The position numbers and the translations under genes were made by a program. Below the pieces are notes generated by a model. That model made no database searches and was not told the origin of the DNA. It saw only the letters and a program-made list of their open reading frames with translations. A DNA stretch of 64,000 nt, from NCBI RefSeq assembly GCF_000018545.1, contig NC_012587.1, positions 1,984,001-2,048,000 on the forward strand, in the 5' to 3' direction. This document shows, one piece after another, positions 47,317-58,405 of the stretch. Numbering within the stretch: the first letter of the stretch is position 1; each line of letters opens with the position of its first letter. This stretch comes from Sinorhizobium fredii NGR234. GTDB lineage: Bacteria > Pseudomonadota > Alphaproteobacteria > Rhizobiales > Rhizobiaceae.

Positions 47317-48636
47317 CAGGCTGCTGAAAAAGCCCTGGCGCTTGGGTTGGATCAATGATTCCCTGCGGTTGCAACAGAGGGGACTGATTTGCATGCGCGG
47401 TGGGGACGACCGAACGGGATCACTGTTTTCCTATGTCGACCTTGAGGCACGGGTTCCGGCCAGTCACCCGCTTCGGGTGATGCGCGCGCTGGTGAACGCT
47501 TCGCTTGTGGCGCTGGATGGGTCGTTCGCGGCGCTCTATGCGAAGAGGGGTCGCCCATCGATTGCTCCGGAACGGATGCTGCGGGCAGTGCTGTTGCAGA
47601 TGCTCTATTCGATCCGCTCCGAGCGTCAGTTGATGGAACGGCTGGAGTTCGACCTGTTGTTCCGCTGGTTCGTGGGCCTTGGGATCGACGATGCGGTGTG
47701 GGATGCCTCGACGTTTTCGAAGAACCGGGACCGGCTGCTGACGACTAAGATCGCGCAGGGCTTCCTGTCGGCGCTGCTTTCGCAGCCGGCGGTGAAGAAG
47801 CTCCTGAGCGCCGAGCATTTCTCGGTCGACGGCACGATGTTGAAGGCGTTCGCCTCGATGAAGAGCTTCCGGGCCAAGGATGGCCCAAAGGGCGACAATG
47901 ACCAGCCACCGGCAGACGGCCGGAACGGCGAGCGCGACTTCCGCAAGGAGAAGCGCTCGAACGAGACGCATGCCTCGACGACCGACCCGGACGCGCGGCT
48001 TTACCGCAAGGGCAATGGTCAGGAGAGCCGGCTGGCCTATCTGGGGCACGCGCTGATGGAGAACCGCAACGGCCTGGCGGTCGCCGGCATGGTGACGCAT
48101 GCGACCGGCACCGCCGAGCGGGAAGCGGCCACCGAACTGAGTGCGGACCTTGCCGAAGGCGCGACGCTTTGCGGCGACAAGGGCTACGACGCGGAAGCGT
48201 TCGTCGAGGGGCTGAAGGACCGCAAAATCGTGCCGCATGTGGCGATCAACGGCACGGTGAGCAAGACCGGCAAGGTGCGCAAGACGGCAGTGCCGCCGCA
48301 GGTCGCGCAAAGTCCCGGCTATGCGATCAGCCTGCGCTGCCGCAAGCGGATCGAGGAAATCTTCGGCTGGATCAAGACGACGGCCGGCTTCACCCAACTC
48401 AAGGTCCGCGGACTGGACAAGGTGAAGGCGGCCTTCACCTTCGCCCTTGCCGCCTACAACATCGTTCGTCTTCCGAAATTGCTCGGCTCGACGGGAGAAG
48501 TGTGCCTTGAGGGAGGCAAATAGGCCAATATGACCGGAAAACCTGCCTTGACCGGCCTGTTTCCTGCCGATACCCGCCAAAAAACCGCGCCCACCGCAGT
48601 ATCTTGCGGTAACGCAACACGATTTTCAGCAGCCTG
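47317..48636 (+). mobile_element. IS5-family insertion sequence, 1,320 bp, complete
   Basis: Terminal inverted repeats are CAGGCTGCTGAAAA (47317-47330 and complement 48623-48636, 14 identical bases). Target duplication CTAA at 47313-47316 and 48637-48640 is exact and fits the YTAR preference of IS5. A single intact transposase gene fills the element. The intact duplication implies recent insertion. Confidence 0.95.
47393..48523 (+). CDS. IS5-family transposase
   Basis: 376 residues from ATG 47393 (GAGGGGA eight bases upstream). Starts MRGGDDRTGSLFSYVDLEAR. N-terminal domain with SIRSERQLMERLEFDLLFRWF; DDE catalytic core with Asp in FSVDGTMLKAF, Asp in CGDKGYDAEAFV and Glu in RIEEIFGWIKTTAGF. 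All three appear intact. The larger frame opening at 47072 lies in the interrupted AKR and is a shadow. Confidence 0.95.
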   Translation: MRGGDDRTGSLFSYVDLEARVPASHPLRVMRALVNASLVALDGSFAALYAKRGRPSIAPERMLRAVLLQMLYSIRSERQLMERLEFDLLFRWFVGLGIDDAVWDASTFSKNRDRLLTTKIAQGFLSALLSQPAVKKLLSAEHFSVDGTMLKAFASMKSFRAKDGPKGDNDQPPADGRNGERDFRKEKRSNETHASTTDPDARLYRKGNGQESRLAYLGHALMENRNGLAVAGMVTHATGTAEREAATELSADLAEGATLCGDKGYDAEAFVEGLKDRKIVPHVAINGTVSKTGKVRKTAVPPQVAQSPGYAISLRCRKRIEEIFGWIKTTAGFTQLKVRGLDKVKAAFTFALAAYNIVRLPKLLGSTGEVCLEGGK

Positions 48637-49183
48637 CTAAAGCTCATCGAAAGCGGCGTGGTCGACAGCGTCCAGGTGATTTACAACGTCTTCGAGCAGG
48701 CGCCCGAAGAACAGCTGTTCCCGGCCTGCGAAGTGTACAAGGTCGGCGTGATCGTCCGCGTCGCGCTCGACGAAGGCGGCCTGACCGGCCAGATTCGCGC
48801 CGACACGATGTTCCCGGAAGGCGACTTCCGGCAGAACTACTTCCGCGGTGACCGGAAGCGCCAAGTCGAGGAGCACACGCGAAAAATCGTCGAGGATCTG
48901 GCGATTGCTCCCGATGCGCTCGCCGAGACGGCGCTCCGCTTCGTCCTCAGCCACCCGGCCGTCTCGACCGTCATCCCCGGCATGCGCTCGGTCCGCAACG
49001 TCGAGCGCAACTGCGCCATCGGCGACGGGCGCGGGTTGCCGCAAGAGCAGCGCGAGAAACTGCGCGCCCATAGATGGCCGCGCAACTTCTATCGGGACTA
49101 ACTTGTCCTGTCCAAGGAACTGAACCGCCCCTCGGCGGTTGGACCCGGTGCATCGCACGAAGCGATGGTACTGGAGGTTTCAT

Positions 49184-49438
49184 ATGTTGAAGAAAATGTT
49201 GGTTGCAGCCGCGATAGCCGCGGCGTTCGGCTCCCCTGCATTCGCACAGGCGGATATTGTCTGTGACCAGGCGGGCATGACGAAGCTCGAAACGGACGTA
49301 GGCCAGATTACTGACTCCGGACGCAAGGAGATGGCGCAGAAAGAGCTCGCCATGGCCAAGGAAGCACTGACCGCCAATGACCAGGACAAGTGCAAGACCC
49401 ATATGACAAATGCCATGAAGGGCAAAGACCCGATGTGA
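49184..49438 (+). CDS. Small secreted protein of unknown function
   Basis: 84 residues from ATG 49184 (GGAGG upstream). Signal peptide MLKKMLVAAAIAAAFG...FAQ. The mature part is about 63 residues with two cysteines, ADIVCDQAGM and DQDKCKTHM, and a charged helix between. The pair could form a disulfide. No family recognised. Confidence 0.7.
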   Translation: MLKKMLVAAAIAAAFGSPAFAQADIVCDQAGMTKLETDVGQITDSGRKEMAQKELAMAKEALTANDQDKCKTHMTNAMKGKDPM

Positions 49439-49485
49439 AGCGGTCAGGTCCGCGTCGCCTCGTCGCCTCTCGGCCACTTCCCCTC

Positions 49486-49522
49486 ACATAAAATGAGAAG
49501 CCGAGGCACTGGCCCCGGCTTC
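49486..49522 (-). terminator. Intrinsic terminator of ilvC
   Basis: On the minus strand AAGCCGGGG and CCTCGGCTT pair with one mismatch, followed by CTCATTTTATG. It is 24 bases after the ilvC stop. Confidence 0.75.
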
Positions 49523-49545
49523 CTCTAGCCCTTGGGAGGTAAGGC

Positions 49546-51253
<1,708 letters not shown>

Positions 51254-51289
51254 CGTTTCGACGCCTAGCACTTCGTTGTCGCTCCATCA

Positions 51290-51303
51290 GTACCGTACGG
51301 TAC
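51290..51303. promoter_or_regulatory. Putative TetR operator
   Basis: GTACCGTACGGTAC is a perfect 14-base palindrome, extended on one side by GG. It lies between the TetR start and macA, close to the TetR gene. Confidence 0.6.
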
Positions 51304-51529
51304 GGTTCGCCACTTCTATTCAGGTGATGCCGGAACGTCAAGCCGGATTCCGCCGATAAAATGTACTGCGTGATCAAAGGTCGTCGGGAATCGCCTCTTG
51401 GGTAGCGGCGACTCCGACCGCCAGTAGCAGCAATGATTACCAAAATATAATGATCCCGCCGCTGTTCCCTCGCCCCGTTCGCCCTTATTTTGAAAGGAGA
51501 ATATCCGAGGGAGGGAAGCCACTGAGCCG

Positions 51530-52798
51530 ATGAGCAAGACAGCGAAGACGATCAGACAGGAAGCGCCGGCTGCGGCGCCGAATGTCACCCTGATGCCGAG
51601 CCCTGCCGCGCCCGCCCGCCGCAGGCGACGCTGGCGCCTGCGGATCGCCGTGCCGGTCCTCGTCGCCGTGCTCGGCGCCGGTTACTATGCTTGGAGCCGG
51701 TACGGCGCGCAGCCAGAGACCGCGATGATCACGCAAGTGGTTATGCGCGGCGACATCGAGGACAGCGTCACCGCCGTCGGTACACTCGACGCGATCAAAT
51801 CCGTCGATGCCGGCGCGCAGGTCTCCGGCCAGTTGAAATCGCTGCATGTGGAGATCGGCGACAAGGTCGCGGCGAACCAGCTCGTTGCCGAAATCGATCC
51901 CGCCTCGATCGAGAACAGGATCGAGATCGACCAGGCGGAACTGGCCAACCTCGAGGCCCAGCTCGTCTCGAAGAAGGCCCAGCTCGTGCTGAAGGAAGCG
52001 AATATCGAGCGGCAGCGCAGCCTCGTCGCGACGAAGAGCGTTTCCCAATCGACCCTCGACCAGGCGATTGCCGACCACACCGCCGCCCAGGCCGAGGTGC
52101 AGGCGATCGAGGCGCAGATCCGCAAGCAGAAGGCGACGCTCGCCGGCGACAAGGTCGATCTCGGCTACACCAAGATCTATGCGCCGATGGCCGGCACGAT
52201 CGTCGCCAATCCGGCCAAGGAAGGCCAGACGCTCAACGCCAACCAGACGACGCCGACGATCGTCACCATCGCCGATCTGTCGACGATGACCGTCAAGGCC
52301 CAGGTTTCGGAGGCCGACGTCGGCAAGCTGAAGATCGGCATGGACGCCTATTTCACCCTGCTCGGCCAGCCGGGCAAGCGCTTTAACGGCAAGCTGCGGC
52401 AGATCCAGCCGATGCCTGACACGGAAAACAACGTCGTCCTCTATTACGCGCTCTTCGACGTTCCCAATCCGACCGGCGAACTGATGATGTCGATGAGCGC
52501 CCAGGTCTTCTTCGTCGAGGCGGCCGCCAAGGACGTGCTAGTCGTGCCCAGTGCCGCGATCCGCACGCCGCGCGGCAACGGCGCTGGCAAACCCCAAACG
52601 GAGGTCACCGTGCTGACCCCGTCCGGCGCCACCGAAACCCGCGCGGTCGAGGTCGGCATCCGCAACCGCGTCAGCGCCGAGATCGTCAGCGGCCTGAAGG
52701 AGGGCGAAAGCGTCGTCGTCGATTCGAGTTCGGGCTCCTCCGGAACCAGCCAGCGCAACACACGCAGCCGCGGCATGCGCATGCCGCCGATGTTCTGA
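51530..52798 (+). CDS. macA: MacA-like periplasmic adaptor of ABC efflux pump
   Basis: 422 residues. Single N-terminal membrane segment after a basic tail ([20 protein letters not shown]), then [34 protein letters not shown], a coiled-coil hairpin (about 130-220, rich in Gln/Ala/Lys) and lipoyl/beta-barrel domains with [18 protein letters not shown]. Membrane fusion proteins of this family join MacB to TolC. Eight bases precede the macB start. Confidence 0.92.
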   Translation: MSKTAKTIRQEAPAAAPNVTLMPSPAAPARRRRRWRLRIAVPVLVAVLGAGYYAWSRYGAQPETAMITQVVMRGDIEDSVTAVGTLDAIKSVDAGAQVSGQLKSLHVEIGDKVAANQLVAEIDPASIENRIEIDQAELANLEAQLVSKKAQLVLKEANIERQRSLVATKSVSQSTLDQAIADHTAAQAEVQAIEAQIRKQKATLAGDKVDLGYTKIYAPMAGTIVANPAKEGQTLNANQTTPTIVTIADLSTMTVKAQVSEADVGKLKIGMDAYFTLLGQPGKRFNGKLRQIQPMPDTENNVVLYYALFDVPNPTGELMMSMSAQVFFVEAAAKDVLVVPSAAIRTPRGNGAGKPQTEVTVLTPSGATETRAVEVGIRNRVSAEIVSGLKEGESVVVDSSSGSSGTSQRNTRSRGMRMPPMF

Positions 52799-52806
52799 AG
52801 ACGCCG

Positions 52807-54750
52807 ATGCAATCCCTCATCGCGCTCAAGGATGTCAGCAAGACCTATTTCAACGGCGACCTCGCCGTGGAGGTCCTGCATGACATCTCGCTCGATATCG
52901 AGGCGGGCGAATTCGTCGCGATCATCGGCCAGTCCGGCTCCGGCAAGTCGACCTTGATGAACATTCTCGGCTGTCTCGACCAGCCGACCTCGGGCGAATA
53001 CCTGATCGACGGCGAAAGGGTCTCCTGCTTCGACGCCGACGAACTTGCCGCATTGCGCCGGCGCACGTTCGGATTCGTCTTCCAGGCCTATAACCTGATC
53101 CCGACCGCAAGCGCCCAGGAGAATGTCGAGGTACCGGCAGTCTATGCCGGCGTGCCGGCACATAACCGGCACGAGCGCGCCGAGGCGCTGCTGAAATCGC
53201 TCAATCTCGGTGAGCGGCTCGACCACCGGCCGAGCCAGCTATCCGGCGGGCAGCAGCAGCGCGTTTCGATTGCCCGCGCCCTGATGAACGGCGGCCGCGT
53301 CATTCTCGCCGACGAACCCACCGGCGCGCTCGACAGCCAGAGCGGTCGGGAGGTGATGGCACTTCTGCGCGAAATGAACGAGAACGGCCACACGATCATC
53401 GTCATCACCCATTCGCGCGAGGTTGCAGAACAGGCCGACCGGCTGATCGAGATCCGCGACGGCCGGATCATCGCCGACCGCGCCAAAAAGGGCCGGAGCA
53501 ATCCGGAGGCCGCTTTCGGCCTGGCCCAGCGCACCCGCGAGGGGCTTGCGGCGATCGCCGACGTCTCGGAAGCGGTCAAGATGGCGATGCGGGCGCTGCG
53601 CGCAAACCTCTTCCGGACGATCCTGACGCTGCTCGGCATCATCATCGGCGTCGGCTCCGTCGTCGCCATGCTGGCGATCGGCACCGGCGCGCAGGATTCG
53701 GTGCTGAGCCGCATCTCCTCGATGGGCTCGGATCTCCTGCTGGTGCGCCCGAGCATGGCCAATTTCCGCGGCAGCGCCGGCGGCAGCAACGTCACGCTGG
53801 TACCGGCGGATGCCGACGCCATCCTCGAATTGCCGAACGTCGCCTTCGCCGTTCCTGAAATGACGAGCACTGTGACGCTTCGGCGCGGCAATATCGACTA
53901 TCAGACCACCGCCAATGGAACCGTGCCGCAATTCGTGGAAGCAAAATCCTGGCCCGTCGGACGCGGTGAATTCATCAACAGCGACGATATGGAGGGCTAC
54001 GCGCCGGTCACAGTCCTCGGACAAACCGTGGTCAAGACGCTCTTCCCCGACGGCTCCGACCCGATCGGCCAATATGTGCTCGTCAACAAGATTCCCTTCC
54101 AGGTGATCGGCGTGATGAGCGAGATGGGCGCGAGCGCCGGCGGCAACGATCAGGACGACGTCGTGCTGGTGCCACTGACCACGGGCAGCATGCGCATTTT
54201 CGGCCAGCGCAACATCCGTACCATCACCGTCGAGGTGAAGGACCCTTCCGCCATCGACCTCACGCAGGAAAAAATCCAGGCACTCCTCAACGAACGCCAC
54301 AAGAAGGAGGACACGCAGATCACCAACATGTCCTCGGTCCGTGAGGCCTTTACCGAGACGTCAAACACGATGAAGCTGTTCCTGGGTTCGGTGGCAGCGA
54401 TTTCGCTGCTCGTTGGCGGCATCGGGGTAATGAACATCATGCTGGTAAGCGTCAGCGAGCGCACCCGCGAAATCGGCGTGCGCATGGCGACCGGCGCCCG
54501 CCGCCGCGACATTCTTGTGCAGTTCATTGTCGAGGCGCTCGTGGTGTCCGCCATCGGCGGCGCGGTCGGCATTGTCGCCGGCCTCGGCACGGCCTATGTC
54601 GCCCGCACGTTCGGCATGCCGGTCAGCTTCACCGCCGGTCCCGTAGGGCTTGCGTTTGGCTGCGCCTTCCTGACCGGGCTGCTCTTTGGCTACCTGCCAG
54701 CCCGCAATGCCTCACGGCTACAGCCCGCCGTTGCCTTGAGCGCCGACTAG
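52807..54750 (+). CDS. macB: MacB-type ABC exporter (ATPase-permease fusion)
   Basis: 647 residues. N-terminal ATPase with Walker [10 protein letters not shown], signature [15 protein letters not shown], Walker [14 protein letters not shown] and switch HSRE; then four membrane segments (one near 275, three in the last 130 residues) with the FtsX-type block [36 protein letters not shown]. These pumps export macrolides, peptides or siderophores through TolC. The divergent TetR gene is the likely regulator. Confidence 0.95.
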   Translation: MQSLIALKDVSKTYFNGDLAVEVLHDISLDIEAGEFVAIIGQSGSGKSTLMNILGCLDQPTSGEYLIDGERVSCFDADELAALRRRTFGFVFQAYNLIPTASAQENVEVPAVYAGVPAHNRHERAEALLKSLNLGERLDHRPSQLSGGQQQRVSIARALMNGGRVILADEPTGALDSQSGREVMALLREMNENGHTIIVITHSREVAEQADRLIEIRDGRIIADRAKKGRSNPEAAFGLAQRTREGLAAIADVSEAVKMAMRALRANLFRTILTLLGIIIGVGSVVAMLAIGTGAQDSVLSRISSMGSDLLLVRPSMANFRGSAGGSNVTLVPADADAILELPNVAFAVPEMTSTVTLRRGNIDYQTTANGTVPQFVEAKSWPVGRGEFINSDDMEGYAPVTVLGQTVVKTLFPDGSDPIGQYVLVNKIPFQVIGVMSEMGASAGGNDQDDVVLVPLTTGSMRIFGQRNIRTITVEVKDPSAIDLTQEKIQALLNERHKKEDTQITNMSSVREAFTETSNTMKLFLGSVAAISLLVGGIGVMNIMLVSVSERTREIGVRMATGARRRDILVQFIVEALVVSAIGGAVGIVAGLGTAYVARTFGMPVSFTAGPVGLAFGCAFLTGLLFGYLPARNASRLQPAVALSAD

Positions 54751-54877
54751 ATCACGATGGGTCTGATCGACCCAAGATCATAAAAATGAACGATTCCAAA
54801 AGGTAAGAGCGGGAGGCGGCGCCGTAGGTCGGAGTCCCTCGCCGCTGCCCGCAGGCCCTCAAACCGGACGGAGCACT

Positions 54878-55441
54878 TCAGATCGCCTCCGCTCCGCCGA
54901 TGCGCTCCCAGCGACTGCCGTTCGACTGCGACTGCCGCGCAAAATAATCGTAAGGGGTGCGTGACCAATCGCGCACGGAATTGGTCATGTTGTCGAGCAC
55001 AAGGTCGCCCTCGCTCGTGCGGACCGTCAGCACCGTGTGGCCGGCGCCGTGATAGCGGGCGACAGTCAGAAGCAGCGCTGATGCGGGCCAGCCGCGCTTT
55101 AATAGCTCACGCTTCTTCAGGATGGCGAAGTCCTCGCAGTCTCCATAACCCGCCGGCACCCGCCAGTCGTCATCCTTGCCAACATTGGCAATGTCGCTGC
55201 GTTCCCTGATGCGCGCGTTGACGGCTCGGTTGACTTGCTGCAACTCGCTGGCCTTGTCGGGTCGAAGCGCGACGGTTTTTGCCCCGCCCTTGGTGCTGCA
55301 CAACTTGGGTTCGCGCGTGCAAAACGACGCGAAAGCCGGCGGGGCAAATGCCTTGCCGCCAATCTTCATGGTTGTACCCGCATGAGCGGCCACCGGGGCC
55401 GCAATCAGCAACAAACAGACATGCGCGATCAAGCGTTTCAC
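54878..55441 (-). CDS. LapG-like transglutaminase-type periplasmic cysteine peptidase
   Basis: 187 residues with a signal peptide (MKRLIAHVCLLLIAAPVAAHA). The BTLCP catalytic triad is clear: Cys in AGYGDCEDFAILK, His in GAGHTVLTVRT, Asp in DLVLDNMT. The family includes LapG, which cleaves large adhesins at a di-alanine site. It lies 198 bases from the start of a divergent Gly/Ser-rich secreted protein, which could be its substrate; this pairing is inference. No LapD-type receptor is visible nearby. Confidence 0.85.
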   Translation of the reverse strand: MKRLIAHVCLLLIAAPVAAHAGTTMKIGGKAFAPPAFASFCTREPKLCSTKGGAKTVALRPDKASELQQVNRAVNARIRERSDIANVGKDDDWRVPAGYGDCEDFAILKKRELLKRGWPASALLLTVARYHGAGHTVLTVRTSEGDLVLDNMTNSVRDWSRTPYDYFARQSQSNGSRWERIGGAEAI

Positions 55442-55639
55442 AAACGTCCCCCTTCAACGGCGAGCGCAAAACCCCCACTCCGACGTAGAGTCTAGCTAAT
55501 AAGGATTAACGCAGACTTGATTAAGCCGAAATGGGGCAAGGATATGGCAAGGCTACCAATAATTCGTAAATTGACCCATGCCCAGTTATAGGAAAACTAT
55601 TGAATAGTTTCTTAAGTTTTATTGTGCCGGAGTATTTCT

Positions 55640-57448
55640 ATGCAAAGAATTGGTAAAATATCTCCTAAAATAATTCTCTTACTCTCCACCGCATCAATAG
55701 CAGCCGTGATCGTAGCAATGGACGCTAACGCAGTAGAGCGCCGGCGCATGACTGCGGCTCAATGCGGTCCCCTTACGGAAGACAACTTTGCATCGTGCTG
55801 CGCCGCAATAAATCGTTCGAAGATTCTCACCCGCGCACAGATCAGCATGTGCCCTCCTCTGTCGACTGCGGCCATTGGCAAGAGCACGCGCCGAGATGAT
55901 CGCAGTGACGGCGCCAGCCACGGCGACGGCAAGGACGGCTCCGGCAGTGGCGGCTCCGCCGGCTCAGGCGGCGGTGGCGGCGGCTCTACCGGCGGCGGTG
56001 GCGGCTCGGGTGGCGGCGGCTCTACCGGCGGCGGTACTGGCGGCAGTGGTGGCGGCTCCGGTGGTAGTGGCGGGTCAGGCGGCAGTGGCGGCTCAAGTGG
56101 CGGCGGCTCCACCGGCGGCGGCGGCTCTGGCGGTAGTGGCGGTACTGGCGGCAGTGGTGGCGGCTCCGGTGGTAGTGGCGGGTCAGGCGGCAGCGGCGGC
56201 TCGAGTGGCGGCGGCTCCACCGGCGGCGGCGGCTCTGGCGGTAGTGGCGGTTCGGGTGGCGGTGGGTCCACCGGTGGCAGCGGCGGCTCCAGCGGTGGCT
56301 CCGGCGGTGACGGTGGTTCCGGCGGTGGTGGCGGCTCCGGTGGTAGCGGTGGCTCCAGCGGCGGCGGCGGCTCTGGCGGCAGCGGCGGCTCCGGCGGTGA
56401 CGGCGGCTCTGGCGGCGGCGGCTCCAGCGGCAGCGGCAGCGGTGGCTCCGGCGGTGACGGTGGCTCCGGCGGCGGTGGCTCCAGCGGTGGCGGCAGCTCC
56501 GGCGGCTCCGGCGGCAGCGGCGGCTCCGGCGGTGACTCCGGCGGCAGCGGCGGCGGCTCAGGCGGCAGCGGCGGCTCCAGTGGCGGTGGCGGCTCCGGCG
56601 GCAGCGGTGGCTCCGGCGGTAGCGGCGGCTCCAGCGGCGGCGGCGGCTCCAGTGGCGGCGGTGGCTCCAGTGGCGGCGGCGGCTCCAGCGGCGGCGGCGG
56701 CTCCAGCGGCGGCGGTGGCTCAGATGGCAGCGGCGGCTCCGGCGGCAGCGGTGGCTCCGGCGGTAGCGGCGGCTCCAGCGGCGGCGGCTCCAGCGGCGGC
56801 GGCTCCAGCGGCGGCTCCGGTGGCGGCGGTGGCTCCAGCGGCGGCGGTGGCTCCGGTGGTAGCGGCGCCTCCAGTGGCGGCGGCGGCTCCAGCGGCGGCG
56901 GTGGCTCCAGTGGCGGCGGCGGCTCCAGCGGCGGTGGCTCCGGTGGTAGCGGCGGCTCCGGTGGCGGTGGCGGCTCCAGCGGCGGCGGTGGCTCCGGTGG
57001 TAGCGGCGGCTCCAGTGGCGGTGGCGGCTCCAGCGGCGGTGGCTCTGGCGGCGGTGGTAGCGGTGGCTCCAGTGGCGGCGGCGGCTCCAGCGGCGGTGGC
57101 TCTGGCGGCGGTGGCGGCTCCGGTGGCTCAGGCGGCGGCGGCTCCGGCGGCTCCAGCGGTGGCGGCGGCAGCGGTGGCTCCGGTGGTAGCGGCGGCTCCA
57201 GTGGCGGCGGTGGCTCCGGTGGTAGCGGTGGCTCCAGTGGCGGCGGCGGCTCCAGCGGCGGCGGCTCCGGCGGCGGTGGCGGCTCCAGTGGCGGCGGTGG
57301 CTCCAGCGGCGGCGGCTCCGGCGGCGGTGGCTCCAGCGGCGGTGGCGGCAGCGGCGGGTCTGGCGGCAGTGGCGGCAATAATGGAAATGGCAACGGCGGT
57401 GGCGACGGGACCCCGGGCAGTTCCGGTAAAAGCGACGACACTCGCTAA
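55640..57448 (+). CDS. Secreted glycine/serine-rich repeat protein
   Basis: 602 residues from ATG 55640 (CGGAG eight bases upstream). Signal-like N-terminus (MQRIGKISPKIILLLSTASI), a short cysteine-containing head (Cys at about 42, 53, 54, 71, including STAAIGKST near 75-83), then about 490 residues of GGS/GGG repeats such as SGGGGSSGGGG, ending GNGNGGGDGTPG...DDTR. No domain recognised. The repeat is probably a flexible spacer or surface fibre. All frames are open over the repeat; signal peptide, ribosome site and head choose this one. Confidence 0.8.
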   Translation: MQRIGKISPKIILLLSTASIAAVIVAMDANAVERRRMTAAQCGPLTEDNFASCCAAINRSKILTRAQISMCPPLSTAAIGKSTRRDDRSDGASHGDGKDGSGSGGSAGSGGGGGGSTGGGGGSGGGGSTGGGTGGSGGGSGGSGGSGGSGGSSGGGSTGGGGSGGSGGTGGSGGGSGGSGGSGGSGGSSGGGSTGGGGSGGSGGSGGGGSTGGSGGSSGGSGGDGGSGGGGGSGGSGGSSGGGGSGGSGGSGGDGGSGGGGSSGSGSGGSGGDGGSGGGGSSGGGSSGGSGGSGGSGGDSGGSGGGSGGSGGSSGGGGSGGSGGSGGSGGSSGGGGSSGGGGSSGGGGSSGGGGSSGGGGSDGSGGSGGSGGSGGSGGSSGGGSSGGGSSGGSGGGGGSSGGGGSGGSGASSGGGGSSGGGGSSGGGGSSGGGSGGSGGSGGGGGSSGGGGSGGSGGSSGGGGSSGGGSGGGGSGGSSGGGGSSGGGSGGGGGSGGSGGGGSGGSSGGGGSGGSGGSGGSSGGGGSGGSGGSSGGGGSSGGGSGGGGGSSGGGGSSGGGSGGGGSSGGGGSGGSGGSGGNNGNGNGGGDGTPGSSGKSDDTR

Positions 57449-57546
57449 GGAGCGTTCGCGCTCTACAGCGCGGGTGGCATCCAGACCCTGCGGGCCGCGC
57501 CTACGGTACGGCGTGACGGAGCAGGTATAGAGACCAACGATCGGCA

Positions 57547-57575
57547 AAGGGCGGGTTCCGGCGGGACCCGCCCTT
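57547..57575. terminator. Terminator after the Gly/Ser-rich gene
   Basis: AAGGGCGGGT (57547-57556) pairs perfectly with ACCCGCCCTT (57566-57575). Ten-pair stem 98 bases past the stop; the following sequence is only weakly T-rich. Confidence 0.6.
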
Positions 57576-57674
57576 CATCGTCGGGAGAAACGGCGTCATT
57601 TCGCCGGGCATCCGTGACAACCTTTCAGCAACCCCTCGATCCGATAATGCCCCCGCAATTGAGGATCGAATCGG

Positions 57675-58385
57675 ATGGCCAAGGGAAATTCCACGCGACG
57701 CAGGCGCAGCACGAGGTCGAAAGACGGCCGGGGCGGAATGACACCCTGGTATTTCGCCGCCATTATCCTGGTCGGCGGCATTGTTGGCTACGACCATCGG
57801 GAACAGCTCGGGAACTGGCTGAACAAGCGAGAAATCGCGGAACTGTCCTCAACGCCCGGGACGAAGCCGGAGACGAAGTCAAAGGCGACGAGCGTCACAC
57901 CGCGTCCGAAGGAGCATACGAGTTCCATTGCAACGAATCGTGCGTTGATCCCACCGGCACCCGTCGGGAGGCCGATGCAACAGCCGCCGGTGCGGCTTGC
58001 TTCAATTCCCGCAGGGCACAACACGTTCTTCTTCTGCGGCATTCGCCACGACAACTGCGTGATTGACGGCGATACGTTCCTCTTCAACGGAGAAAGGATC
58101 CTGATCGCCGATATCGACGCGCCCGAGACGAAGCACGCAAAGTGCGATGCGGAGCGGTCGCGCGGCTCCCATGCGAAGGCGAGACTGCGCGAGTTGCTGA
58201 ACGCGGGCAAATTCACGCTGGTCGCTTCGGCGGAGGGCTTCACCGACGAAGAGGCGGGCAAACCGCGCGTGGTGGTGAGAGGCGGCAGGTCGCTGGGCGA
58301 CATTCTGGTGTCCGAGGGGCTGGTGAGAAAGCGCGCCAGCCGGCCCTCAAGCTGGTGCAGTCAATCGGCGCGCGCCTCGGGCTGA
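57675..58385 (+). CDS. Thermonuclease-family (SNase-like) membrane-anchored nuclease
   Basis: 236 residues. Basic N-terminus, one membrane segment (TPWYFAAIILVGGIVGY), proline-rich linker, then SNase-like domain: CVIDGDTFLFNGERILIADIDAPETKHAKC with the metal Asp pair and an Arg/Glu-containing KPRVVVRGG. The final WCSQSARASG replaces the usual short Trp-Cys end, perhaps by a frame change after VRKR. Probably degrades nucleic acid at the cell surface. Confidence 0.78.
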   Translation: MAKGNSTRRRRSTRSKDGRGGMTPWYFAAIILVGGIVGYDHREQLGNWLNKREIAELSSTPGTKPETKSKATSVTPRPKEHTSSIATNRALIPPAPVGRPMQQPPVRLASIPAGHNTFFFCGIRHDNCVIDGDTFLFNGERILIADIDAPETKHAKCDAERSRGSHAKARLRELLNAGKFTLVASAEGFTDEEAGKPRVVVRGGRSLGDILVSEGLVRKRASRPSSWCSQSARASG

Positions 58386-58405
58386 CCGATCGCAGCCGCT
58401 GCAGC

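Larger units (their letters stand above)
46806..49101 (+). pseudogene. Aldo/keto reductase gene interrupted by IS5-family element
   Basis: The reading frame from ATG 46806 gives an AKR N-terminus ([42 protein letters not shown]) until 47316. The downstream half resumes at 48641 ([19 protein letters not shown] ... [16 protein letters not shown]). Removing the element and one CTAA copy restores an uninterrupted 323-residue protein. The catalytic Asp and Tyr region lies in the first half. Insertion presumably inactivates the gene, since the fused frame stops at 47327. Confidence 0.93.

Noticed and set aside
55920..57370. Repeat array as a possible CRISPR
   Set aside because: Units are short, contiguous and protein-coding without spacers; not a CRISPR array.
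55759..57441. Minus-strand 560-codon Pro-rich frame and plus-strand 551-codon Ala/Val-rich frame over the glycine repeat
   Set aside because: Both are shadows of the repeat. Only the frame from 55640 has a ribosome site, signal peptide and non-repetitive head.
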